Positions 55,944 to 64,000 of a stretch of DNA of 64,000 nt are shown one piece after another. A program made the position numbers and the translations under genes. Positions within the stretch are counted from its first letter, which is position 1; each line of letters begins with the position of its first letter. The notes below the pieces were generated by a model. That model made no database searches, was not told where the DNA came from, and was given only the letters and a program-made list of their open reading frames with translations. Origin of the DNA: Euphorbia lathyris (Eukaryota; Streptophyta; Magnoliopsida; Malpighiales; Euphorbiaceae); the NCBI RefSeq assembly GCF_963576675.1, contig NC_088912.1:12981001-13045000 (forward strand). Direction: 5' to 3'.

Positions 55944-58163
55944 TCAAGTTTTTACAATGGCATCCTCCCCTGCACCTTTCTCTAAAGGCGCATCCTTCGG
56001 AGGAGCCTCATCTCCCTTGTTGGTAACCTCAGCCTGAGGAACTTCACCATCGATCTCCACAACGTCAACCTTATCACTGGGCTCCTTAGATGCTTCACTA
56101 AGATCATCCTCCTCAAGGCTGACAACAGGTTTTGAGTCTTCTTCATTCAACTTCTTCAGCTCATTTTGAACTTGACTATGAATGAAGTCGCGAGCATTCA
56201 CCATCTTGTCATATCTGATAGCCTCCTCGGAGGAAGGGACGATGAACTCTGGATCCACAAAATCTATCTCCGGATAGGTAAGCTTGACATAGGCCATGAT
56301 CCGTTCGCCATAATAAAAGGCACGACTACTAGCCAAGACCTCCATATTCTGCAAAGCGGCCTTATGTTCTTTAGCATCTTTGACGATCTTCTCTTCCAGC
56401 TCATGGATCTTGGCATCCTTACTCTCATTAAGAGCAATGGTTGCAGTGGCATTGGCACTAATGACGGACACTTCAGCCTCCAACTTATTGATGGTGGCCT
56501 TATCGGTAACACCCTGGAGAAGATCCGCCTCCATCGCGCACATATGGGCATACGCTTGATAAAGGGAAAAGGTCATTTTAGAATAAGATGCACAAACCTA
56601 GGATCACTCTTTCATCCAAAAATGTGAAACAAAGGGAAACTTACCGTGAGAAGATCCCTTTTTCCCATCTTAGCGTGGGCGGATCCGGAGTACTTGGCAC
56701 GGCTCTCTCGTACCTTCCCCAGCTGACCGATAGCCTCATCGAGATCATTTATGACTGCCTCGTTCTCAAGGCCTCCCTTCGCCCCGTGCTTGGCGAACCA
56801 GTACTTTCCCAAATTTGGTTTCGCCACCAAAATGGAAAAAGCAAGAATTAGGACCCATGGAAAAGGCAGAGTAAAAATAAAGAACTATACCTGCTCCTGA
56901 GTAAGACCCAACCAGTCAATTTTAGGCTTTCCCGCCCTCGAAGCAGCAACCATCAGTTTTGCTCCACCTACAGGAGTTTCCTTTGTTCTCTTGTCTACGG
57001 GAAGCTGAGCGCATTCCAAAGGGCATTTCCCATCTTTCTTGTTAGGATTCGCCACCGGCTCATTCCTCCTCTTTGCTTCCCGCTCATTCATCTTCTTACG
57101 CCTCTCTCCAAGGGCGCGATTGGCCTCAGACAACTCCCTAGCAAGGGATAAAAAAGAAAGTCAAAGTTCAAGGAAGAATGAAAGTACCTTCATCAAGTTG
57201 AGAAAATGTCACATAATCGATCTGTGTGCCCAGTCGGCGGACCAAAGGGACTTCACTCCTCATGAACTCAAGGGCATCATCATAGGTCCAAAAGTCTGTC
57301 TTTATACTCCTCATGAGATTCGCCACATTCTTCTCAATAGGAGTCAGCTCGGTTGATACGCCATCCATGTGCTGGGGTTTATAGTTCCAATGCGCTAGGA
57401 ATCCCAAAGATTCGCCTTCTTTCAGTTTGATGAAGAAGAATTTTTCGTTCCAGTTATGGACGTTCGACATCCTATCATAGAAAGGCGAGTAACCCCTAAA
57501 CTTAAAAAAAGTTATGAAAGACTCGCTCTGTCATTTAGAAGGCTTATGAAGGAACCTGAAGACTCGTGGAGTTAAATTTACCCCCAGATTGGCTTCCAAA
57601 TAAGAATCCAAAGCTAAATCCAACCAGCCATTTGGATGCAATTGGCTGAAAGTGATCCCAAAGAAATCAAGGACTTCTCCAATCACTTTGGGAAGGGGTA
57701 GATGAAAACCCCTTTCCATATGGCTCTTGTACACAGAAAGAAATCCCTTAGGAGGGCAGGCAGGACGCTGATGAGCATCCGCCAACATCAGTTCAAAATT
57801 CTTCATCCAAGGATGATGATCCACCAAGTAAGCAAGATCCTCTAGACTCATGTGAGACGAAGTGATCTCTGCACGTGGACCTTTTTTCCTATAGGGAGTC
57901 GAAGGAAAAGCCTCCATCCTTGATATAATTCTAGAAGTCGCTGCCGATACAACTGGGGCAACGGTAGCGAAGGAATTTTGGGTCTCTATAAACCCAGAAC
58001 AACGATTCCTACGTTCCTCTAAGGCACTACGTAAACTAGATAAATCACAGCTCATAGTACTCTCAAAAGAATCCGTGCTTTCAGAAGATTCTAAGCTAAG
58101 TGAGTAATCGGTGGAAGAAGACAAGCCGAAAAGCTCAGATGTAGAACCAGAGGAGAAACTCAT
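55944..58163 (-). pseudogene. Antisense multi-exon ORF of the Tat-like element
   Basis: It lies on the strand opposite to the element's pol. The ATG is at 58163 (MSFSSGSTSELFG). A Ser-rich start leads to the domain with KSHMERGFHLPLPKVIGEVL and LHPNGWLDLALDSY, which I recognise as the plant putative gypsy-type transposon domain. A TGA at 57533-57531 follows HKPSK; the frame then continues with FRGYSPFYDRMSNVHNWNEK. Further segments (57133-56885, 56830-56645, 56576-55944) are separated by good donors (AAG|GTACTT, CAG|GTATAG, ACG|GTAAGT), so an intron-exon structure is likely. The last segment contains a heptad-rich coiled coil (near 56380) and an acidic tail. Extra antisense ORFs are known from Tat elements; function is unknown. 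Confidence 0.65.
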
Positions 58164-58687
58164 AAAAGCAAAAGAATTGGTAAAATGGAAAAAGGTACGA
58201 AGCCGACTTACATGAAATTCCGAGGTGAAAGGGAAGAAGCTCTAACGAATAAGTTCTTGGCACAAAACGAACTGTAGAAGAAACTCAGGCGAAAATTAGA
58301 AGCTTGAACAATGGAGAAGAGAATTCCGAAGAAAGAGAAAGAGAGAGTTTTAAAAGGAAGACGTCACTTACCTCGGACAGAGTGTCCCGGACACCTGTCA
58401 ATCGAAGAATGGCCTGGGACAGAGCAGCTATCAATAAGCCTCCTATTGACGGAACGCCGGGAAGATCAAAAGCCCTAAAGGACTTTAGCGGCATTTTAAG
58501 GGGGGCTTCTGATAACAACCAGTTATTATTTAGGGGACTAAAAGGGTAATTAACCAAACGACTGCGGATAACGGGGATCGCCAAGGCTAATGGTGTATGA
58601 ATCAAGGCTCCTAGACGACGAATCAGATAAGATTCCTCAACACGCCATTGATAGTCAAACACTTGGAGGACCCGCCATCTCACCTTG

Positions 58688-58990
58688 ATGCGCCCCCAGA
58701 ACGGCAGAGCCGATTCCTAATAAAGCCTACTAATAACTCATTAATAAGCTAACGGTCATACTTGAATAAAATCAGTAACCGCCATTAATGAGGCATTAAT
58801 GGAGACTTTCTAGTTATCCGGAGTTACAACTGCATGAGTATAAATAGCTTGCACCCCAAGCTATTGAGGTACACACTTTTTTCAAAACCCTACTTCGTGC
58901 TTACAGTTTATTCTTATACAAGTTACTGACTTTGGCATCAGAGTATCCCCCGTCGATCCCAACGATGCCTCAGAGGGAAGGGCTCCGATC
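58688..58990 (+). repeat. Probable 3' LTR of the Tat-like element (partial)
   Basis: TGATGCGCCCCCAG at 58688 could be the LTR start. A TATAAATA box lies at 58840-58847, with a plausible RNA start and a U5-like end (ACTGACTTTGGCATCAGAGT near 58925). No second LTR is present for comparison, so limits are tentative. Confidence 0.45.
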
Positions 58991-60420
58991 AAGAATTCAT
59001 CACCAGTCATCAGATTTTAGTTTGTTTGATGTGTTAAACATCATAGGTTTTGGAATTGTTGGAGAACCTATCAATGGGAAGAAGGTCAGTGCAAAAGCTA
59101 TTTGACATAAGCACTTCGATAACTATGATGGTATGGTAAAAAAGAAGGGGTTACATCTTGGATGTCTCAAAACAACAGCAACATCATGGAGGCCCCTTGA
59201 AATGGGAGTTAAGGCGGCTATCAATTGGATATGTATATGCACAGTAATGCCATTACTCATCTTAATTCCTATTAATTGTCATTAATTCTACATTAATCCC
59301 AACGTTCATCCCTGCATTAATTATCATTAATTGTCAAAAATCATTCTTCTAGAAAGAATAACAGCTTGCCATATTATTTCTATTGATTTGTCTTTATTCC
59401 TCACTCTAGAAAGAATAATTTAGATTGTTATCGGAGGGCATGCCAGAATCCTACTAGAATTCTCGTCCCACGGCCAACACCATGAGGAGCTTATGGAGCC
59501 TCATCGCGAGCAATTTCTCGATGGGATCAGCATGTAATTTAGCCAGAACCCCAGCCAAGTTTATCACGAGTTGGATGATATTAGGGATTACTACGCCATA
59601 AAGATGTCAGATATGAGGGAAAAGATGGGAGTGGTAGAATAGGCTATATACCATGCCAATCATAAAAACACTTGTACCATAGTTACGCATCCCCTTCGAC
59701 CAGCAGTGTAGTATGAAAGGAGCATATCATCTCAGAAGCAACAGTCTAAAATGCGTAGTCAAGCAGGTTGAAGGGTATATAATGAAAAATCATGTAGGAG
59801 ATGGAAGGCATGAGGATTCCCACAATAAATCACGTACTAATTAATAGAAGAATTTATCCTTAGGAAAATCTCCAACAAATTACTTATATCTCCTACATAT
59901 TTATTTTGTGCGAATTGAATTACTTCTTTTCAATCCCCCCAATCCATCGGCTTAAAATAAAAACTCATCTCTGGCTCGAATCCAAAATATCAATTAAAAA
60001 AAATATATTGATTAAAAAATTATTAAAAACTTAATCATTTATAATACTTTCAATATATAAACACTCACAGCCTTAAAAAATAGATGTGATAAAATTATAC
60101 ATGACACGACAACGTGGCATAAAATTGACACACCATAAAAAAAATCATATAATTGAATTTATAATTTATTAAATAGTATTTACTTAATTTCATTTATCTA
60201 TTTTTAATTAAGAATATAATTATATTTTTCTATAATAAAATTATTTATAAATATTTACTTAATTTTTTTAATTATATTATTAAATCACTTATTTTGTAAT
60301 TATAAATAATTTAGAAGTTTCTTTTAAGTTTTTGTGATTAAACCCTTTTGATTTGACTCAGAATAAACAAATAAATAAACAAGACCTCCATCAAAAAAAT
60401 AAAAGAATAAGTAGGCAAAA
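58991..60420. other. Mixed non-coding DNA, possible gag leader remnant
   Basis: Near 59488-59770 a broken frame reads EELMEPHREQFLDG and ELDDIRDYYAIKMSDMREKM, which could be an old gypsy gag leader. From 59900 to 60330 the DNA is very AT-rich with no signal. Confidence 0.35.
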
Positions 60421-61285
60421 CCATGCCTTTATATGGTAGCCTTTGTGTCATTTCCATCTCTACTTTAGGGTCTCCCTTCACTCCTTCTTCTTTATATTCC
60501 CTCTTCCCATCTCATCTCTCTCAGCCTCCAGTAGATCTGCAATAGTTTAGCTCTTCCATTACCAGATCTAATAAAATCTTTATGTTCCATTATACCCGAA
60601 TCTACTGCAGTTTACTACTTCTACATTGGGTGAGTTGTTCTTGAAGTTTTGGTTCCTTATTTGATTCACTTATAATGGTATCAAGATTGCTATGAAGCAT
60701 TCAATAAGTTCAGAAGGTGAGTCCCATGTAAATTCCTATTGACAAAATTCTAGTGGGGAAAATATGTAAATTTCATTAATTTGTCAACAAGCATCTTTTT
60801 GTTGGCAGGCAGCATATGTGTCTTTTTTTTCATCTTTTTTTTTATGTCAAAGTTGAGTCCATCGATCGGGAAAATTAAAAAATAATTACTTTTCCAAACT
60901 GCATACATCTTGTAAATATTTTATTTTTTAAGTTTTCTTTCACTTAAGGTTTTGTTAATCATGATTTTGAGATGCAACAGAATTTCCAAACCCCTTTTGT
61001 TAAGCATAATGACTAAATTCAAATAGTTTCAGTATATATGCCAGCTTCCTTTTGTTATTTTCTAAATCGATGAAAGAGTAGTTATATCCATTTAATATAG
61101 AGATTTCATCTAACAATAGTGAAAGAGCATAAGTTGTGCTCCAATCACCACAATAGAATACAAAAAAAGCTTTCAGATTTCTGTTGCTATATTTATCATT
61201 ATCTATAAAGTACTAGCAAATTTTGATCGGGAACAAAAAAGAAAGAGGAAAAAATGATGATTTTAACTTTGTTAATTTTGTGTAG
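60421..61285 (+). promoter_or_regulatory. Gene-like promoter, leader and intron before exon block C3
   Basis: A TTTATATTCC box near 60491 is followed by a CT-rich leader (CATCTCATCTCTCTCAGCC) as in plant 5' UTRs. Candidate donors occur (GGGTGAGTTG near 60629), and the acceptor TTTTGTGTAG (61276-61285) leads into exon C3. This looks like a 5' UTR exon and a first intron, inferred from composition. Confidence 0.4.
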
Positions 61286-61415
61286 GAAAAACAATGGTGA
61301 AGGAACAAGAAGAAAATTCATGTCAACATCTGAGTACTTGAGGAGAATTTTCATGTACTCACAATAACACTGATTGCAGAATGTTGCCGGCGAAAACCAT
61401 TCCTTATGATTTGAA
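61286..61415 (+). pseudogene. Exon block C3 (third copy of the C1 exon)
   Basis: Starts GGAAAAACAATGGTGAAGG after an acceptor, with the ATG at 61294, and ends GATTTGAAG|TAAG where a donor (GTAAG) is possible. The Met-initiated frame (MVKEQEENSCQHLST) stops after 15 codons at TGA. It shares GATTGCAGAATG and GGCCGGCGAAAA-like words with C1 and C2. Confidence 0.55.
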
Positions 61416-61850
61416 GTAAGTTGAGTCTAAACTTAGATCCATGTATATCTAAAAAAACGTACTTTATTTGGTATGCAATTTCATTTTTATGTTGGCTCAA
61501 TCATTTTATGATCCATTGCTAATAATGGAAATTATGCCTGACTATAAGAATGGAAGCCCAAATACAATTGAATCAGACAATAGATTTTAAATTACATTAA
61601 AAAAAAGAAAATAAAAATTGAAACATATGACTAAAAAAACACAAGAACAATAGTTTGATAAGATAGAAAAAGAATACAAAAATAACACATGAACTTTTTT
61701 TCCTTTTTTTTTTCATTTCTTACCGATGAGAATTTAAATCCTCAAGAGGTGATTATGACACCAAATATCAACATTATTGAGATACTAATGAATCTACTGG
61801 TAAAAAAAGACCGAGATCTAGTTAGTTAAAATGTCATAAATAATCATGGT

Positions 61851-61852
<2 letters not shown>

Positions 61853-61914
<62 letters not shown>
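61853..61914. repeat. (TA)n microsatellite
   Basis: About 30 uninterrupted TA units, ending ATATATTAATAAG. Tracts of this length are usually highly variable between individuals. Confidence 0.95.
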
Positions 61915-61920
<6 letters not shown>

Positions 61921-61993
61921 GAAAAAAGGTTGAAAAGATTGAATTGAATCAAATAAAGTTATTTCAAAGGGTTAGTGAATAAGAAAACATTTG

Positions 61994-62316
61994 ATGGAGC
62001 ATGTGTTATCTATTGAATTATTGGAGTTAATAAATGTCCATAATGACGAGTTCATGAATTGCTCCAGATGCAACAAACAGCCCAGGTTTTGTCTCTGGAC
62101 GAAGGAGCAATTCAGGATTTACCATGACGGTTTGCTCAACAAAACAGGGAAGTGTCCCGACCACCCCTATGACAAGTAAGCTAAGCAATCTCCTAACTAA
62201 TATCAGACTCCACCTGCACTTGTCTTCTTGATTTATATAGTAATTATGTGAATGTGTGTGCTCTAGAATCACTTGCGCAGATGAGGAAGAGAGAGCTACC
62301 CAGAAGAAGGCTAGAG
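61994..62316 (+). pseudogene. Fragment of a small plant Cys-rich protein gene (two exons)
   Basis: Exon 1 (61994-62175) reads EFMNCSRCNKQPRFCLWTKE and then KTGKCPDHPYDK. A GTAAGC donor follows, and after a 91-bp intron with acceptor GCTCTAG the frame continues as ITCADEEERATQKKARG (62267-62316). The CSRCNKxxRFxLxTKEQ…YHD…PYDKITCxDEEERA arrangement is one I remember from a small, uncharacterised plant family with a Cys-rich C-terminus. That C-terminus is missing here. Splice sites fit the protein exactly, so the piece was copied as genomic DNA rather than as mRNA. Confidence 0.55.
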
Positions 62317-62524
62317 GTATTCTATATCTGACCTTTAAAGTGAGAGCTAAGCAGAGGTATTGTCTTTTTCCGACAATAATTGCAGTTGCTAAAAGTGCGA
62401 TTTTTAAAGATTTATTTGGTTAGTATACTAATTGTAGTAAGCAAATATGCGTCTAAAGTATTTATTTTGTTAGGTAATCTAAATGCAGTAATCAAATATG
62501 CTTTCTTCAGCAATGTACTCCAAA

Positions 62525-62686
62525 GCTAGCCTCAAGAATACAAGAATTGGGGTGTGCAAGAAAGTACAAGAGCTATCAACTCTCTCCCATATTAAAGGAT
62601 TTGTGATTATTTACATCCCAGAATAAGCTTAGTCGATGATGTGGCCTTCCCGGAAGGAGGTGGAGAAGATGCTAGGCAAGTACCAA
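62525..62686 (+). pseudogene. Type I MADS-box fragment (Mγ, AGL80-like)
   Basis: Read in frame: RIGVCKKVQELSTLSHIKGF, then VIIYIPE, two stops (TAA and TAG), then MMWPSRKEVEKMLGKYQ. This corresponds to the middle of a MADS domain (…KKVQELSTLCxIxAxxIIYSP) followed by the WPSxxEVxxML segment that is typical of Mγ type I MADS proteins. The DNA-binding N-terminus and the rest are absent. It is about 54 codons and dead. Confidence 0.75.
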
Positions 62687-62697
62687 ATTATCCTTGT

Positions 62698-63463
62698 TTC
62701 ATTGTGCATGACCGAGCACTCTCCTTCAGCATAGACAGCTCTTGATTTTGCATACAGCATGTGCATGACCACATTTTTATATCTAACTTGAAAGTTAAGT
62801 CACCAATCTCTTCCCTTCATCCCTTTAAGCGGTTGAATGGACAAATGTTCTCATGCGGAACTGAATTGACTTCTATCTTATGAGGTTCCACCTTCCTTCT
62901 CAGACACACTTTTACACCCGTCAATCTCATTTGCTGCATTTCAAATTTGGTCACATGCTTGTCAATCACACCTCCTCAAATTCCCCACTAAATGTTTGCT
63001 GCAATCCCTCAATTGTCTTCTCTTGTTCGCTGCATGTCCTTACCCATCTAGAAATGGATTCCTGTAACTCTTTGCACTCCTTATCCTTCTCATTGAAATT
63101 CCTTTTGAAGCAACTGAGATTCTCTTCTCCCTCTAAGTACTTCTCTAATTCAGAAAAATTTCCTCTTAGATGAATATTTTCCTGACTCACCTTTTAGGTG
63201 CCTAAATTGTTGCTATGAACAAGTTATTACACTTTTACTTTCTATTTCTCTCTCGCGAGACTTTCCTTTGAAGAGAGAAACTTGCTCTGCAACCACTCTA
63301 AGTTGATCACGGACCCTCTGCTTTTCTAGTGATCCTTATTAAGCTTCAACAACCAGTCACTTGACTTTCTGTCCAACTCTTTTTTCAATGCTAACTGCAA
63401 CTCCCTCTTCTCTTTCCCTAATCTCTGAACCTGACTCAAATTTTGGGAAAGTTCTTGATTATC
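62698..63463 (-). pseudogene. Fragment of a plant long coiled-coil protein
   Basis: Read from 63463 downwards: LSQNLSQVQRLGKEKRELQ, KKELDRKSSDWLLKLNKDH then a stop, KQRVRDQLRVVAEQVSLFKG, CFKRNFNEKDKECKELQESI, RWVRTCSEQEKTIEGLQQTF, then QMRLTGVKVCLRRKVEPHK and EIGDLTFKLD…CMQNQELSMLKES. The order is continuous and matches what I recall of a conserved plant coiled-coil protein annotated only loosely (endosome antigen-like). It needs at least three frame changes. No intron is evident, but gaps cannot be excluded. It abuts the MADS piece on one side and the SINA piece on the other. Confidence 0.6.
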
Positions 63464-63860
63464 TACTTCAGTCCCCGAAAGGTCATACTCTATGTTCGTC
63501 CAACAAGGCTAGAGTACACAACTCTTGTGCAACCTGCCGTGGAGAGCTTGGAAAATTAAGATGTCTGGCTTTGGAGAAAGTTGTAGAATCACTAGAACTT
63601 CCATGCAAATACCAGATATTGGTTGTCCATATTATGGCAATCTTACCCATGAGAAGAATTGCAAATATAATCCATACAATTACAAGTATGCTGGGGCTGA
63701 ATGTATAGTTACTGGTGATGTTCATCTCCTTGTAATGCATCACAAGCTTGACCACAAGGTTTATATACATGATGGCTGTACATTCAATCACAGATATGTC
63801 AAATCCAATCTGCAAGAAATTGATTTTGCTACATGATGTTATCTGTAAGATTCTTCTTTT
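63464..63860 (+). pseudogene. SINA/SIAH-type E3 ubiquitin ligase fragment
   Basis: Encodes the second half of a RING finger (KGHTLCSSNKARVHNSCATC), the linker RCLALEKVVESLELPCKYQ and, after a one-base loss near 63618, the SIAH-type zinc finger (DIGCPYYGNLTHEKNCKYNP, ECIVTGDVHLL, HDGCTFNHRYVKSN). Intact family members attach ubiquitin and dimerise through this and the following TRAF-like domain. One RING Cys position is Asn here. The reading frame breaks again at ATGATG (63833-63838), where relatives have Trp-Met, and a GTAAG donor follows at 63847. The first half of the RING and the TRAF-like domain are not in view; the right edge of the window may cut it. Confidence 0.85.
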
Positions 63861-64000
63861 TCAACACAATTCAACTGTATGATGTTCAGCCCTAATGCCG
63901 GTTTAACTCTAACCTCATTGTTTCTACTCAATCAGTAATTGAATTTTAAAAGGGTATGATTAACAATGTAGTTACTCGTATAGTTGTGACGCAAATAAGT
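63861..64000 (+). other. Possible SINA intron at the window edge
   Basis: Non-coding, T-rich, following a GTAAG donor-like site. It could be the intron before the substrate-binding domain exon, but the acceptor is outside the window or unclear. Confidence 0.35.

Noticed and set aside
58285..58683. A 132-codon minus-strand ORF next to the Tat antisense gene
   Set aside because: Low-complexity Leu/Ser composition, no recognisable motif, and it lies in the probable LTR-proximal untranslated region.
1..64000. tRNA, rRNA, snoRNA genes, riboswitches and CRISPR arrays
   Set aside because: I looked for CCA-type acceptor stems with A/B boxes, rRNA words and regularly spaced repeats and saw none. The tRNA-like words found are retrotransposon primer-binding sites.

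Overview
This window is plant nuclear DNA, almost certainly from a eudicot, although the sequence alone does not identify the species. It is AT-rich and intron-bearing. It is packed with LTR retrotransposons of the Ty3/gypsy (Athila-like and Tat-like) and Ty1/copia (including SIRE-like) lineages, plus a Mutator-like DNA transposon, a CACTA end, a MULE-type MITE and LINE scraps. Between these lie fragments of plant gene families (AP2/ERF, type I MADS-box, SINA/SIAH-type, a plant coiled-coil protein, a small Cys-rich protein). No complete, undamaged host gene was found, and nothing bacterial, no CRISPR array, rRNA or tRNA gene was seen.

Layout. 1-~9.5 kb: an Athila-like element on the + strand whose 5' end lies outside the window. 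It has gag, protease, RT/RNase H and integrase, then two successive env-like ORFs, each preceded by a GC-rich hairpin, then an LTR-like stretch. 9.5-15.1 kb: a degraded zone with a Tat-type gag remnant, a 450-bp direct duplication separated by a LINE zinc-finger scrap, and a first copy of an unidentified exon. 15.1-20.3 kb: a second Athila gag fragment cut by a 5'-truncated copia element with a nearly intact pol and a short 3' LTR. 20.3-23.3 kb: non-coding sequence with one orphan CACTA terminus. 23.3-28.3 kb: a complete but mutated Mutator-like element with 142-bp terminal inverted repeats and a four-exon transposase gene on the - strand. 28.3-32.6 kb: non-coding, with a hAT-like terminus, a second copy of the unidentified exon and an antisense AP2/ERF scrap. 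32.6-48.3 kb: a copia element with 284-bp LTRs, split inside its RT region by an 11.5-kb SIRE-like copia element in the opposite orientation. The insertion has a perfect CAGTG target duplication. 48.3-51.1 kb: a 408-bp MITE with a perfect 9-bp target duplication and a LINE-type RNase H scrap. 51.1-54.0 kb: a 5'-truncated copia on the - strand. 54.0-~59 kb: the 3' half of a Tat-like gypsy element with a multi-exon antisense ORF. 60.4-64 kb: a patchwork of unrelated plant gene pieces lying end to end.

Relationships. The genes do not form a cellular pathway; they record successive waves of insertion. By eye the outer copia LTRs differ at about 7 of 284 positions and the nested SIRE LTRs at about 15 of 1,354, which agrees with the nesting order. 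Two retrotransposon superfamilies here carry related env-like ORFs downstream of pol. The most interesting features are the doubled env-like/hairpin module, this shared env-like domain, the repeated exon placed next to different gene fragments, and the gene-fragment patchwork at the right edge, which looks like transposon-mediated gene capture.
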